Assembly: GCF_000819685.1 (NCBI RefSeq)
Contig: NZ_CDBR01000053.1
Span: 1-64,000 of the forward strand
DNA length: 64,000 nucleotides
Direction: 5' to 3'
DNA from: Aeromonas allosaccharophila
GTDB taxonomy: Bacteria > Pseudomonadota > Gammaproteobacteria > Enterobacterales > Aeromonadaceae
The notes beneath the pieces are model-generated. The model worked only from the letters and a program-made list of their open reading frames with translations. It did no database searches and was not told where the DNA came from. Positions 36,172 through 45,817 of the stretch are shown in pieces; position 1 is the stretch's first letter, and each line of letters begins with the position of its first letter. The translations under genes and the position numbers were made by a program.

Positions 36172-38580
36172 GTAGCGGCGATCCGCCTGACTCATGTGGC
36201 CGACCACCAGCTCCTGAATGATGAAGTTGAGCAGCTCGTCGTTGCCCAGCGTCCCCGCTCTGGCGGCGTGCAGCAGCTGGCCTGCCTTGTTGAGCAGGCG
36301 TTGGTGATCCTGACGGTGGCTGGCCAGCTCCCGATAGTCGATCTCCGCCAGCATCTGCTCTTCAAAGGCGAAGTGGTGACGGGCCATCTCGAACAGGCTC
36401 TCCAGACTCTCCAGAAACGGGGCCGGGTGTTCGTGTTGATCCTTGACCCGCTCCAGCAGCCGGTTGGTCAGCACGAACAGCTGGCGATGCTCGGCATCGA
36501 TGCGCGGGTGACCGCACTCGTGGCCGGGCTGCCACAGCAGGGCGCCCTGCTCCGGATCAAGCCCTGCGCTAAAGAGGCAGACCCGGCCACGGCCGCGATG
36601 CTTCGCCTGATACATTGCCTGATCGGCCTGGTGCATCAGGGTCTTGGCATCCTCCCCGTGCTCCGGATAGAGCGCCAGCCCGATACTGCTGGAGATAAGC
36701 AGCTCCTGCCCCTCCAGCTGGAACGGATCACGCAACTGCCGGTGCAGCTTGTCGGCTACCGCCAGCACTTCATCGCCGGTATCGGGCAGCAAGATGACGA
36801 ACTCGTCGCCACCCAGCCGCGCCACCAGATCCTGCTCCCGCACACAGTGACGCATTCGTACGGCCACCAGATTGAGCAGGATATCCCCGGTCTCATGGCC
36901 GAAGGTGTCGTTGATCGGCTTGAAGTGATCGAGATCGATAAACATCAGCGCCAGCGGACGGGGCGCCTCCTGCTCCAGCAGCTCCTTAAGCCGTTGTTGC
37001 AGCAGGCGGCGATTGGGCAGGCCGGTGAGGGGGTCGTAGAAGGCGAGGCGGTGCATCATGGCCTCCCGCGCCGCCCGCTCGGTGATATCCCTTGTGACGC
37101 CCAGGATCGCCTCGGGTTGGGCCGCACCACTGCCATGGAGCGTGGTGATGGTCTCGGTCGCCACCAGATGGCCATGCTTGTGACGCAACTGGGTGCGGAT
37201 GACCCGGCGGGTCTGGTCGTATTCTCCCCGTTGCCAGGCGGTGAGGGTGGCGGAGATCTCCTCGCGCAGCAGTTGCCGCGAGGCATCCGGCAGCAGTTGC
37301 TTGAGCGGCATGGCGAACAGCTCGGGGGCCTCGTAGCCGCTCAGGGCGGCGATGGCCGGACTGACATAGCGAAAGCGCAAGCTGGTGGCATCCATGGTCC
37401 AGATCACATCGGCGCTGTTCTCCGCCACGAAGCGGTAGTGCTGTTCGCTCTGGGCCAGTTCACGGGTCAGCCGCTGGCGATCCCGCGCCTCCTGACGCAG
37501 CCGCAGATAGAGGTGCAAGAAGATGCCGAGCAGGGTCATCAGGGTAAAGGTGACGAGCATGGCCACCGCCACGCTCTTGTCGAGCAACTTGCGCTGCTGG
37601 CGCAGCCGCTCTTGCGCCGGGTCGTAGATGAAGTGGCCTAGGTTGGGCAGCACCTGGAGCATGCCCGCCTCCAGATAGGTTTTGGCGATCTGCAGCCAGC
37701 GCTCCTGCTGCATGTAACCCGGTTCGACAAGATCCGGCTGCATCAGCGCTCTGGTTTCGCGGGCCTCGAACGCCAGCTGGTCACGACCCGCGCCGCTCGG
37801 GTACTGCTCCATGATCAGGTTGATCATCTCTTCGGGGTTATCCATCGCATAGCGCCACCCCTTGAGGCTCGCCTGCTGGAAGGCGTAGACCCGATCCTGT
37901 CGGGTGATCAGCTCCCGCTCGGAGGTAAACAGGTTGTCACCGTAGAAGTCGAAGCCGACGGTACGCGGTCTGAAGACCCGATAGGGGATCCCTTTTTGCT
38001 GCAGATAGAAGGGTTCGGTGGAGCTGTAGGCGCTGATGGCATCCACCTCGCCCGCCAGCAGTGCCTGCAGTCCTCTCTCATAGGGAACGGTGACCCAGTC
38101 ACGGCGCTCGTTATGCCGGGTCAGATAGGTCAGCAGCTCGTTGGAGCCCGGCTCCAGCATCAGCCGCTTGTTGGCCAGATCCGCCGGGTTGCGGATATCG
38201 GGCCGCTCCAGCGTCAGCAGCACCAGTGGCGAGTGTTGCAGCAGAGCGGCGAGCACCACCACCGGGCGGCCGGCGGCCCGGTCCAGCAGCAGGTCACTGC
38301 CGCTGATGCCAAAATGGGCCTTTCCCGAGATCACCTCGCTGACCACATCGGTCCGGTCGTTCGCCTCGCGCAGGGTGACCCGTAGACCGGCATCCTGATA
38401 GAAGCCCTTGGCGATGGCCGCGTAGTAACCGGCAAACTGGAATTGATGTTGCCAGGGCAGTTGCACGATGACCTGCTCCTCGGCCCGCAAGGGGGGAGAG
38501 ATCAGGGTGGCGATGACCATACTGACCAGCATCGGCAGGAACCAGCTGGGGCGCTGGCGGGGGTCGGCGTTCTCCGTCAT
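36118..38580 (-). CDS. NMT1-like sensor / PAS / GGDEF / hemerythrin fusion protein
   Basis: This 820-residue protein has four parts. Residues 1-33 are a signal/anchor and 36-330 an NMT1/THI5-like periplasmic binding domain (LPWQHQFQFAGYYAAIAKGFY; small-molecule sensing). A membrane helix spans 336-357, a PAS domain 378-505 and a diguanylate cyclase 505-670. The cyclase has an intact GGDEF (590-594) and inhibitory site REQD (581-584) five residues before it. A C-terminal bacteriohemerythrin (about 683-810) has all seven di-iron ligands in canonical spacing: His698, His736, Glu740, His755, His759, His795, Asp800. It should make cyclic di-GMP in response to a periplasmic ligand plus oxygen, NO or redox state. 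Domain calls are firm; ligand is unknown. Confidence 0.95.
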   Translation of the reverse strand: MTENADPRQRPSWFLPMLVSMVIATLISPPLRAEEQVIVQLPWQHQFQFAGYYAAIAKGFYQDAGLRVTLREANDRTDVVSEVISGKAHFGISGSDLLLDRAAGRPVVVLAALLQHSPLVLLTLERPDIRNPADLANKRLMLEPGSNELLTYLTRHNERRDWVTVPYERGLQALLAGEVDAISAYSSTEPFYLQQKGIPYRVFRPRTVGFDFYGDNLFTSERELITRQDRVYAFQQASLKGWRYAMDNPEEMINLIMEQYPSGAGRDQLAFEARETRALMQPDLVEPGYMQQERWLQIAKTYLEAGMLQVLPNLGHFIYDPAQERLRQQRKLLDKSVAVAMLVTFTLMTLLGIFLHLYLRLRQEARDRQRLTRELAQSEQHYRFVAENSADVIWTMDATSLRFRYVSPAIAALSGYEAPELFAMPLKQLLPDASRQLLREEISATLTAWQRGEYDQTRRVIRTQLRHKHGHLVATETITTLHGSGAAQPEAILGVTRDITERAAREAMMHRLAFYDPLTGLPNRRLLQQRLKELLEQEAPRPLALMFIDLDHFKPINDTFGHETGDILLNLVAVRMRHCVREQDLVARLGGDEFVILLPDTGDEVLAVADKLHRQLRDPFQLEGQELLISSSIGLALYPEHGEDAKTLMHQADQAMYQAKHRGRGRVCLFSAGLDPEQGALLWQPGHECGHPRIDAEHRQLFVLTNRLLERVKDQHEHPAPFLESLESLFEMARHHFAFEEQMLAEIDYRELASHRQDHQRLLNKAGQLLHAARAGTLGNDELLNFIIQELVVGHMSQADRRYFPLFRSERCVPVAEVVA

Positions 38581-39008
38581 ACAGCGTTCTCTCGGGAGGC
38601 GGTGTCTAAGCTAGATTCAAGCAATTCGTTTTAACCTGCAAGAGGGGAAAAGGCGTTTGCAATGGGGTGTCCGGGACATTAAAAGTCATTTTTGTGTCAT
38701 TCATCACACTCGATATGCGCATACTGTTTTTTGGCGAGTTATGTGACGAAGAAGAGAGCCATATGGCCAATTAAAGTGGTCGCATTCTAGCCATTTTTTC
38801 CCGTTTTTATCGTTGCCATTGTGGCTTGGCTGCATTTTTTTCGCGGTTTCACGTCAAGTTGTGTCGTTATATCAAAAGATACTTTTATGGGGCTGTCAGG
38901 TGTGAAGCCAATGTATCCATGCTGCTGCGCACCGGTTAAGGTGAAACGGGTCTGTGATGGCCCCGTCAGTGTTATCATGTTGCCCCCTGTTCCGGATAAG
39001 GTCCTGTT
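38581..39008. other. AT-rich divergent control region of the GGDEF gene and lplA
   Basis: This 428-bp gap between divergent genes contains no convincing frame. It is much richer in A and T than its neighbours, with several T runs (38826-38850). A CRP-like site, TGTGT-N6-TCACA, lies at 38693-38708, about 113 bp upstream of the GGDEF gene and 300 bp from lplA. Nothing else is identified. Confidence 0.45.
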
Positions 39009-40025
39009 ATGTCCCGCTTGCGTCTGCTTCTCTCCGACTCTCACGATCCCCTGTTCAATCTGGCTGTCGAGGAGTGCATCTTCCGCCAGATGGACCCCGG
39101 CCAGCGGGTGCTGTTCCTCTGGCGCAACGCCAATACCGTGGTGATCGGTCGGGCCCAGAACCCGTGGAAGGAGTGCAATACCCGCCGGATGGAGGAGGAT
39201 GGTGTGACCCTGGCGCGCCGCAGCAGTGGCGGCGGCGCCGTGTTCCACGACCTTGGCAACAGCTGCTTCACCTTCATGGCGGGCAAGCCGGAGTATGACA
39301 AGAGCATCTCCACCGCCATCGTGCTGGACGGGCTCAAGCGGTTGGGGAGCGAGGCCTTTGCCTCCGGTCGCAACGATCTGCTGGTGGCCACCCCGGACGG
39401 GGAGCGCAAGGTATCGGGATCAGCCTATCGGGAGACCCTGGATCGCGGTTTCCACCACGGCACCCTGTTGCTGGACGCCGATCTTGGCCGCCTCGCCAAC
39501 TACCTCAATCCCGACCCCAAGAAGCTGGCCGCCAAGGGGATCAGCTCGGTGCGCAGCCGGGTGGCGAACCTGTGCGAGCTGCAGCCGGGGATCGAGCATC
39601 AGCAGGTGTGCGAGGCGCTTGCCGAGGCGTTTTTCCACCATTACGGTGCGCGGGTCGAACCCGAGCATATCTCCCCGGAGCAGATGCCGGATCTGCCCGG
39701 CTTTGCCGAGACCTTCGCCCGCCAGCGCAGCTGGGAGTGGAACTATGGCCATGCACCGGCGTTCAGCCATCTGCTGGAGGAGCGGTTCAGCTGGGGCGGG
39801 GTGGAGCTGCACTTTGATGTGGAGAAGGGGGGAATCACCCGGGCGCAGCTGTTCAGCGATACCCTGGAGCCAGCTCCGTTCGACGTGTTGGCGGTCGAGC
39901 TGGTTGGTTGCGACTATCGGTCGGAGGCGGTTGCCGCGCGCCTGCAGCCCTGGCTGGCGGCCTTCCCGCAGCAACAGGTCGAGCTGGCGGAGTTTGCCCA
40001 GTGGCTTTTAGCCTCCCTGCGTTGA
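39009..40025 (+). CDS. lplA: Lipoate-protein ligase A
   Basis: This 338-residue enzyme (E. coli LplA 338) activates lipoate with ATP and attaches it to lipoyl domains of 2-oxoacid dehydrogenases and the glycine cleavage H protein. Typical blocks are [26 protein letters not shown], the lipoate/AMP loop [15 protein letters not shown] near residues 70-84, KVSGSAYRE with the catalytic Lys, and [12 protein letters not shown] small accessory C-terminal domain is present (about 255-338). It is a single gene with a strong terminator. Confidence 0.97.
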   Translation: MSRLRLLLSDSHDPLFNLAVEECIFRQMDPGQRVLFLWRNANTVVIGRAQNPWKECNTRRMEEDGVTLARRSSGGGAVFHDLGNSCFTFMAGKPEYDKSISTAIVLDGLKRLGSEAFASGRNDLLVATPDGERKVSGSAYRETLDRGFHHGTLLLDADLGRLANYLNPDPKKLAAKGISSVRSRVANLCELQPGIEHQQVCEALAEAFFHHYGARVEPEHISPEQMPDLPGFAETFARQRSWEWNYGHAPAFSHLLEERFSWGGVELHFDVEKGGITRAQLFSDTLEPAPFDVLAVELVGCDYRSEAVAARLQPWLAAFPQQQVELAEFAQWLLASLR

Positions 40026-40098
40026 GGGGGACGCTGGCTGATGGCCGTCTGGTAGTAAGGACTATGTCAGCCAACATGTGAACGAGATCACGAAATGC

Positions 40099-40125
40099 AA
40101 AGAGGCGCCCCAAAGGCGCCTTTTT
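40099..40125 (+). terminator. Terminator of lplA
   Basis: AGGCGCC and GGCGCCT form a stem with a 5-base loop, followed by TTTTT. Confidence 0.92.
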
Positions 40126-40247
40126 GCCAGCCCTTGTCATGGCTGATACATGACAAAAAGTAGGGTAGGCCATTAGATATTGTCGCTGTCGGCCCCGCTG
40201 GCACAGGGGTATAACGGCCGCACATTTTCTGTACTAATGGTATAAAA

Positions 40248-41942
40248 ATGAGTGACTTAGTTTATCTGAAAGACGAAAGCGTCAACGCCGTCCACCCCGA
40301 GTTCTCAAGCCGGTTTGCAGCCGTAAAAGCCAACTTTTTCTCGCGCAATCCCGATCTCTGGCCGGTTTTTCGCGAACCCGGATTTGCCACCCTCAATGAA
40401 TTTCGGGCCCGTGGCCTGGCCCCGGATGCCCGTCTGAACGCCTGGCCTGATGGCCGCGCCCGCCTTGCCGATCTCTGCGAGACCATGCCGGTGCCCGCCA
40501 CCATGCGCACCCCGGGCGAGCCGATGGCCGAACTGCTGTTTGCCGCTGCCCTGTCGAAGGATTGGGAGAACCCCTCCAGCGTCGAGAACGTCATCACCAT
40601 GTCGGCGGATCCCGCTATCTACGGCGCCCAGCTGGGCATTCTGGCCAACCCCAATCTGGTCTACTCCGAATATGCCGGGGTGGCCGAGGAGCTGGAGAAG
40701 AAGGTGGTGCGCCAGATTGCGCTGCTGGCGGGTTATGACCCCGAGCGTGCCACCGGCATCTTCACCCAGGGGGGGACCTTCTGTAACCTCTATGGCTACC
40801 TGCTCGGCATTCGCAAAAGCCTGCCGGAGGCCAAGCACAAGGGGCTCGGCCACTATCAGGATTACCGCATTATCAACTCCCAGGGCGGCCACTACTCCAA
40901 CATCACCAACCTCTCCCTGCTCGGGGTCGATATCGAGAACAAGACCATCCGCATTCAGGTCGGCGAGAACAATGACATCGATCTTGACCATCTTGAGCGC
41001 ACCCTGACCGCCTGTTTTGCTCTGAAGCACGTGGTTCCTACCATCATGCTCACCATGGGCACCACCGACACCTTTGGGGTGGATCAGGTGAAACCCGTGT
41101 TCGAGCTGCGCAATCGCCTCTGCGAGCAGTTCGAGGTGACGGTCAAGCCCCATATCCACGTCGATGCGGCCATCGGCTGGTCGATGATCTTCTTCCTCGA
41201 TTACGACTTTGCCACCAACCCGCTCGCCATCAACAGCGCGACGCTGGCGGGGATCGAGCGCAACGTGGCGCGTTTTGCCGAGCTGAAATATGCCGACTCC
41301 TTCACCGTCGACTTCCAGAAGTGGGGCTATGTGCCCTACACCTCCAGTCTGGTGATGATTAAGGAGCAGGACGATCTCAAGGCGATGGAGAATGACCCGG
41401 AGAACTTCTCCTATTTTGAGCGGGACATTCAGGGCCAGACCCACCTGCAATCCACCATCGAATGTTCCCGCGGCGCGAGCGGCCTGTTCGGTGCCTATGC
41501 GGCGCTCAACTACATGGGGGTCGAGGGGTATCGCACCGTGCTGGCCCACTGCCTGCAAAATGCCAACTACTTCCGCTTCCGGCTAAGCCAGCTCGGCAAT
41601 GTCAAGCTGGTGGCGCAGGAGAATCAGGGGCCGAGCGTGGGCTTCAAGATCTACAACCCCGAGTGGGTGATCGATCCGGAGGCCGAGTTCGCCTTCGAGC
41701 TGGCCCGCTCCAGCGATCCCGCCTACAAGGCCCGTTTGCAGCGCAACACCGACTACCACCGCAGCCTGTTCAAGGGGCGCGGCAAGGTGGGGCTCTACAC
41801 CAACTGGGTGGAGGCGGTAGCCCACTCCGAATACGACGCACGGGGCAAATACTCCTACATCGCCGGGGAGAAGGCAGTCTTTATGAACCCCGCCTGCACC
41901 CGCGAGCAGATCGACGCCTTTATCGACCATATTCGCGGTTGA
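40248..41942 (+). CDS. Group II PLP-dependent decarboxylase (PanP / glutamate decarboxylase type)
   Basis: This 564-residue fold-type I decarboxylase has the cofactor-facing block TQGGTFCNLYGYLLGIRKS (about residues 172-190) and HIHVDAAIGW, with the Asp that pairs with the pyridine nitrogen. The internal-aldimine Lys is in VDFQKWGYVPYTSS. Length and pattern fit the gammaproteobacterial group annotated as pyridoxal-dependent aspartate 1-decarboxylase (PanP), which makes beta-alanine for CoA in species lacking PanD. Glutamate or 2,4-diaminobutyrate decarboxylase activity cannot be excluded from sequence. It is a single gene with its own terminator, giving no operon clue to substrate. Confidence 0.85.
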   Translation: MSDLVYLKDESVNAVHPEFSSRFAAVKANFFSRNPDLWPVFREPGFATLNEFRARGLAPDARLNAWPDGRARLADLCETMPVPATMRTPGEPMAELLFAAALSKDWENPSSVENVITMSADPAIYGAQLGILANPNLVYSEYAGVAEELEKKVVRQIALLAGYDPERATGIFTQGGTFCNLYGYLLGIRKSLPEAKHKGLGHYQDYRIINSQGGHYSNITNLSLLGVDIENKTIRIQVGENNDIDLDHLERTLTACFALKHVVPTIMLTMGTTDTFGVDQVKPVFELRNRLCEQFEVTVKPHIHVDAAIGWSMIFFLDYDFATNPLAINSATLAGIERNVARFAELKYADSFTVDFQKWGYVPYTSSLVMIKEQDDLKAMENDPENFSYFERDIQGQTHLQSTIECSRGASGLFGAYAALNYMGVEGYRTVLAHCLQNANYFRFRLSQLGNVKLVAQENQGPSVGFKIYNPEWVIDPEAEFAFELARSSDPAYKARLQRNTDYHRSLFKGRGKVGLYTNWVEAVAHSEYDARGKYSYIAGEKAVFMNPACTREQIDAFIDHIRG

Positions 41943-42017
41943 TGGCGCTCGTCCTGACCACCGATGGCGGCCAATAGTGGCCAGTGGTGGTTGAGGGTGC
42001 TCGCCAACAGATAAGCA

Positions 42018-42050
42018 AAGGGCAAGCCGGTTGGCTTGCCCTTCTGTTTT
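42018..42050 (+). terminator. Terminator of the PLP decarboxylase gene
   Basis: AAGGGCAAGCC and GGCTTGCCCTT form an 11-bp stem with a GGTT loop, followed by CTGTTTT. The A-rich left side could also serve the converging gene. Confidence 0.92.
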
Positions 42051-42086
42051 CACGACGGTATGCGAAAGCGGCGGAAAAGGCCGGGC

Positions 42087-42716
42087 TCAGAGGGCCAGCA
42101 GTTGCTCGTTCTCGACAATTTCGCACCCGGCGGGCAGTTTCGATAGGGCGATCATGGCGCGGGCCACCTGCTGGGCTTCGATGGCGCGCCAGCGTGCGAG
42201 CTTGCCCACCAGCAGCGGTCGAAACAGCGGATAGATGGCCTGAAAGATCTGCTCCGAGCGGCGCGGCGGTTGGCGATCCCCCAGCAGCATGGCGGGCCGC
42301 ACGATGGCGAGCCGTGGCCAGGATTGGGCCAGCAGGGCCTGCTCCATCTCCCCCTTGGTACGCGGATAGAGGGCTGGGGACGATGCGTTTGCTCCCATGC
42401 TCGAGACCACGATCAGCCGTTGACAACCGTGGCGGCGGGCCAGTTCGGCAAAGGCGAGCACATAGTCGAGATCGACCCGGCGAAACGCCTCGGCAGAGCC
42501 TGCCTCCTTGCGGGTGGTGCCGAGGGTACAGAAGGCGATATCCACCGGGCGGGAGAGGGTGACACTGGCCAGATCATCAAAATTGACCGGCAGCCAGTGG
42601 TGCGCCTCCTTGCCCGGCTTGCGACAGAGCAGAGTCAGTTCATGTTCGGCAGGTAGTTGCTGCACCAGTTCGCGACCGATGAGGCCGCTGGCTCCGGCAA
42701 TCAGGATCCGGCTCAT
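42087..42716 (-). CDS. NAD(P)-binding atypical short-chain dehydrogenase (YraR-like)
   Basis: This 209-residue Rossmann protein has the N-terminal nucleotide motif ILIAGASGLIGRELVQQL, FCTLGTT (the usual CALGTT block) and VSSMGANASSPALYPRTKGEMEQAL. The last includes the YxxxK-type Tyr and Lys. It matches the atypical SDR group that includes E. coli YraR and eukaryotic HTATIP2-like proteins. Substrate is unknown. The ATG at 42716 has GGGAGA upstream; a longer frame runs back into the bamE terminator and end of bamE and is not used. Confidence 0.85.
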   Translation of the reverse strand: MSRILIAGASGLIGRELVQQLPAEHELTLLCRKPGKEAHHWLPVNFDDLASVTLSRPVDIAFCTLGTTRKEAGSAEAFRRVDLDYVLAFAELARRHGCQRLIVVSSMGANASSPALYPRTKGEMEQALLAQSWPRLAIVRPAMLLGDRQPPRRSEQIFQAIYPLFRPLLVGKLARWRAIEAQQVARAMIALSKLPAGCEIVENEQLLAL

Positions 42717-42861
42717 GGGGATTCTCCCTGTGTCATTCGATGGTGTTGATGCCATGTGGCTGCTCATCAGCATCAGGCAATTTACGGGTAGCTGCAATGG
42801 GGGACATGACACAGTATCCCCTGACAGGATCACGGGCAGGATACATAGTGCGGGGCTGGAT

Positions 42862-42890
42862 AAAACAAAACCGGCGCGAGGCCGGTTTTG
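42862..42890 (-). terminator. Terminator of bamE
   Basis: CAAAACCGGC and GCCGGTTTTG form a 10-bp stem with a 5-base loop. On the minus strand it is followed by TTTTA, 8 bases after the bamE stop. Confidence 0.9.
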
Positions 42891-42897
42891 CGAGATA

Positions 42898-43236
42898 TCA
42901 GAGCGGGGTATTGAAGGCTGCTGGCAGCGGGAAGTCACCCGTCACTGTGGTCAGCCTGTCATTGGCGAAGGTGACGGTGAGCTCTTTGCGCTCCTTGTCG
43001 CCGTGGCCCGGCTGGAATTCATAGAGGTAGTACCAGGTGTTGGGGTCAAAGCCGTCGCGCAGCATGGGGGTCCCCAGCACATAGCTGACCTGCTCGCGGG
43101 TCATCCCCTGGCGCAGTTTGTCGACCTGTTTTTGTTCCACATAGTTGCCCTGGGGAATATCAATGCGATAGACCAGGCTGCAACCGGAGAGGGTGAGGGC
43201 GGTCAAAGCCGCGGCAATCAGGTGTTTCATCCGCAT
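42898..43236 (-). CDS. bamE: Outer membrane assembly lipoprotein BamE
   Basis: This 112-residue lipoprotein has a signal peptide ending in lipobox LSGC (Cys at residue 19). The SmpA/OmlA fold includes GNYVEQKQVDKLRQGMTREQV, YVLGTPMLRDGF and NTWYYLYEF, the residues that contact BamD and phosphatidylglycerol in E. coli. It is a non-essential subunit of the BAM complex that folds outer membrane proteins. In E. coli bamE is next to recN; here recN is 33 kb away. The start is either 43236 or 43230, neither with a strong ribosome site. Confidence 0.96.
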   Translation of the reverse strand: MRMKHLIAAALTALTLSGCSLVYRIDIPQGNYVEQKQVDKLRQGMTREQVSYVLGTPMLRDGFDPNTWYYLYEFQPGHGDKERKELTVTFANDRLTTVTGDFPLPAAFNTPL

Positions 43237-43327
43237 ATCGAGTTCAGATCATCCATACAGTCTTTTTGGCTCGGCAAATCATACCGACTCCCTCCACGGA
43301 AGTAAAAAGCCATTGATCCATCAGCCA

Positions 43328-43353
43328 ATAAAAAGGGTCGCACTGCGACCCTT
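43328..43353 (-). terminator. Terminator of the alcohol dehydrogenase gene
   Basis: AAAGGGTCGC and GCGACCCTTT form a 10-bp stem with a 3-base loop. On the minus strand it runs into TTTTTA. Confidence 0.93.
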
Positions 43354-43373
43354 TCTGGCAATCAGGCAACTAT

Positions 43374-44525
43374 TTACATCGCTGCGCGGAAGATGGCGAC
43401 GATCTCTTCGTGGCTGGCCTGTTTTGGGTTGGTGAAGCCGCAGGCATCTTTCAGGGCGTTGCTGGCCAGGGTATCGAAGTCATCGGCCTTGACGCCGAGC
43501 TGCTCCAGACCGGCCGGGATCTTCACATCCAGCGCCAGCTGCTTGATGGCGGCAATGGCAGCGGCAGCGCCCTGCTCGTCGTTCATGGCGCTCACGTCCA
43601 CACCCATGTAGCGGGCCACCTCTTTCAGGCGAGCGGCGCTCACCTGGGCGTTGTAAGCCTGAACGTGGGGCAGCAGCACGGCGTTGCAGACACCGTGGGG
43701 CAGGTCGTAGAAACCGCCCAGCTGGTGCGCCATGGCGTGTACGTAACCCAGGCTTGCGTTGTTGAAGGCCATGCCGGCCAGGAACTGGGCATAGGCCATC
43801 TGCTCGCGGGCGTGCAGATCATCGCCCTGGTTGACCGCGGTGCGCAGGTGCTTGGCAATCAGTTCGATGGCCATCACGGCGCTGGCATCGGTCACCGGGG
43901 TGGCGATGGTGGAGACATAAGCCTCGATGGCGTGGGTCAGGGCATCCATACCGGTGGCGGCGGTCAGACCAGCCGGCTTGGCCAGCATCAGCTCGGGGTC
44001 GTTGACCGACATCAGCGGGGTAACGTGTTTGTCGATGATGGCCATTTTCACCTGGCGCGCTTCGTCGGTGATGATGCAGAAGCGAGTCATCTCGGAGGCG
44101 GTACCGGCGGTGGTGTTGATGGCGATGAGCGGCAGTTGCGGCTTGGCGGAGCGATCCACCCCTTCGTAATCCTTGATGTTGCCACCGTTGGCGGCCACCA
44201 GCGCGATGCCCTTGGCACAGTCATGGGGTGAGCCGCCGCCCAGTGAAATGACGCAGTCGCAGCCGTTGGCCTTGATCATGGTCAGACCCGCTTCGACGTT
44301 GGTCATGGTGGGGTTCGGCTTGGTTTCATCGAAAACCACGCTCTCAATGCCATGTTCAGCCAGCAGGGTGGTGAGCTTGGCGACCACGCCGATCTGGTTG
44401 AGGATCTTGTCGGTGACGATCAGTGCTTTGCGATAGCCGTAACCCTTGATATCGGCGGCGGCCTCTTGCAGACAGCCGGCACCCATCAGGTTGATTGCGG
44501 GAATATAGAACTTGAATGTAGCCAT
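43374..44525 (-). CDS. Iron-containing alcohol dehydrogenase (AdhB/YiaY type)
   Basis: This 383-residue group III dehydrogenase is very close in pattern to Zymomonas ADH II. It has [12 protein letters not shown] at the start, NAD-binding [20 protein letters not shown] near residue 95, [17 protein letters not shown], and the iron site in [15 protein letters not shown] and [19 protein letters not shown]. It interconverts aldehydes and primary alcohols with NAD(H), most likely ethanol/acetaldehyde or another short alcohol. The ATG at 44525 has AGGAAG upstream. The frame extends 25 codons further without a good site. Confidence 0.93.
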   Translation of the reverse strand: MATFKFYIPAINLMGAGCLQEAAADIKGYGYRKALIVTDKILNQIGVVAKLTTLLAEHGIESVVFDETKPNPTMTNVEAGLTMIKANGCDCVISLGGGSPHDCAKGIALVAANGGNIKDYEGVDRSAKPQLPLIAINTTAGTASEMTRFCIITDEARQVKMAIIDKHVTPLMSVNDPELMLAKPAGLTAATGMDALTHAIEAYVSTIATPVTDASAVMAIELIAKHLRTAVNQGDDLHAREQMAYAQFLAGMAFNNASLGYVHAMAHQLGGFYDLPHGVCNAVLLPHVQAYNAQVSAARLKEVARYMGVDVSAMNDEQGAAAAIAAIKQLALDVKIPAGLEQLGVKADDFDTLASNALKDACGFTNPKQASHEEIVAIFRAAM

Positions 44526-44689
44526 GATGGACTTCCTGTAGTTAGCCATTAAGTGGTAGTTGGCCGCTAGGCTACCATCTAGAAAGGGATACAAAAGCAT
44601 CTTATTTACAACTTTACGGGGTCGATCACGAGTCGTTAATTAAGCGCTGAACCGGGCTTGACTTTCCCTGTTCGAGACCCGCTTTCAGA

Positions 44690-44730
44690 AAAACGTTTGT
44701 CAATTATTTCATTGGGTTAGCAAACGTTTT
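44690..44730. promoter_or_regulatory. Inverted pair of LacI-family-type half-operators
   Basis: AAAACGTTTG (44690-44699) and its exact inverse CAAACGTTTT (44721-44730) lie 31 bp apart in the 382-bp divergent region between the alcohol dehydrogenase and udp genes. Each centre is ACGT-like, and GCAAACGTTTTGC around the second resembles PurR/CytR-type operators. Regulation of udp by a nucleoside-responsive repressor would fit E. coli practice (CytR), but the regulator is not known. Confidence 0.5.
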
Positions 44731-44784
44731 GCGCGATCTTTGTGACTGTCAATGCGTGGAAGTGTGAGGCGCTTCAAGGAATTG

Positions 44785-44796
44785 GAAAGCGCTTTC
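44785..44796. promoter_or_regulatory. Palindrome GAAAGCGCTTTC upstream of udp
   Basis: This perfect 12-bp palindrome is embedded in TGGAAAGCGCTTTCGA, a shape seen for LacI-family operators with a central CG. It is 112 bp upstream of the udp start and may be an additional operator. Confidence 0.4.
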
Positions 44797-44907
44797 GACC
44801 ATAGTTGGCGCCTCCCCGAAGAGGGGGGTAAAGGCTTGAAAGTATCATAAAGAATCATCTTAACTTGCGCCCTGACCATGCTGGCAGGGGGCAACCAGGA
44901 GTCCACT

Positions 44908-45663
44908 ATGTCTGATGTATTTCACTTGGGTTTGAAGAAAGCGGATCTGCAAGGCGCCACCCTGGCGATCGTCCCCGGTGACCCCGAGCGCGTCAAGCGC
45001 ATCGCAGAGCTGTTGGATAACCCGGTGCACCTGGCCAGCCATCGTGAGTTCACTACCTGGCGCGGCGAGATGGACGGCAAGGCCGTGATCATCTGCTCTA
45101 CCGGTATCGGTGGCCCGTCCACCTCCATCGCGGTAGAAGAGCTGGCCCAGCTGGGTATCAACACCTTCCTGCGTATTGGCACCACCGGCGCCATCCAGCC
45201 GCACCTGAACGTTGGTGACGTGATTGTGACTACCGGTTCCGTGCGCCTCGACGGTGCCAGCCTGCACTTTGCACCGATGGAGTTCCCGGCGGTTGCCGAC
45301 TTCGACTGCACCACCGCGCTGGTCAACACCGCCAAAGAGATGGGCTCCAAGCTGCACATCGGTGTGACTGCCTCTTCCGATACCTTCTACCCGGGTCAGG
45401 AGCGTTACGACACCGTATCCGGCCGCGTAGTGAGCCGTTTCCAGGGTTCCATGAAAGAGTGGCAAGCCATGGGCGTGCTGAACTATGAGATGGAATCTGC
45501 CACCCTGCTGACCATGTGCACCAGCCAGGGCCTGCGTGCCGGTATGGTAGCTGGCGTTATCGTCAACCGTACCCAGCAGGAAATCCCGAACGCCGAAACC
45601 ATGGCGAAGACCGAATCTGATGCCATCAAGATCGTACTGGGCGCTGCCCGCAAGCTGATCTGA
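44908..45663 (+). CDS. udp: Uridine phosphorylase
   Basis: This 251-residue enzyme (E. coli Udp 253) cleaves uridine with phosphate to uracil and ribose-1-phosphate. It has [18 protein letters not shown] near residue 23-40, [18 protein letters not shown] (the phosphate site and PNP/UDP family signature), [11 protein letters not shown] and [13 protein letters not shown] near residue 193, with the ribose-binding Glu/Met. A CAGGAG site precedes the ATG at 44908. The gene stands alone with a terminator, and the upstream region carries several operator-like palindromes. Confidence 0.97.
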   Translation: MSDVFHLGLKKADLQGATLAIVPGDPERVKRIAELLDNPVHLASHREFTTWRGEMDGKAVIICSTGIGGPSTSIAVEELAQLGINTFLRIGTTGAIQPHLNVGDVIVTTGSVRLDGASLHFAPMEFPAVADFDCTTALVNTAKEMGSKLHIGVTASSDTFYPGQERYDTVSGRVVSRFQGSMKEWQAMGVLNYEMESATLLTMCTSQGLRAGMVAGVIVNRTQQEIPNAETMAKTESDAIKIVLGAARKLI

Positions 45664-45687
45664 TAGCACCACAAAGAGTGGGGGGTG

Positions 45688-45718
45688 GGGGCCGTTGCGA
45701 AAGCACGGCCCCTATCTT
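45688..45718 (+). terminator. Probable terminator of udp
   Basis: GGGGCCGT and ACGGCCCC form an 8-bp stem with a 9-base loop, followed by TATCTTT. Confidence 0.7.
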
Positions 45719-45817
45719 TATCCGCCGTTTGTCCCTTTTTCTCTCCAGTAACCCCTTTCACTATTCCCGCCGCTCTCGCGTCTATTGCCATCTACTGACG
45801 GCCTCTACTGATTGCTC

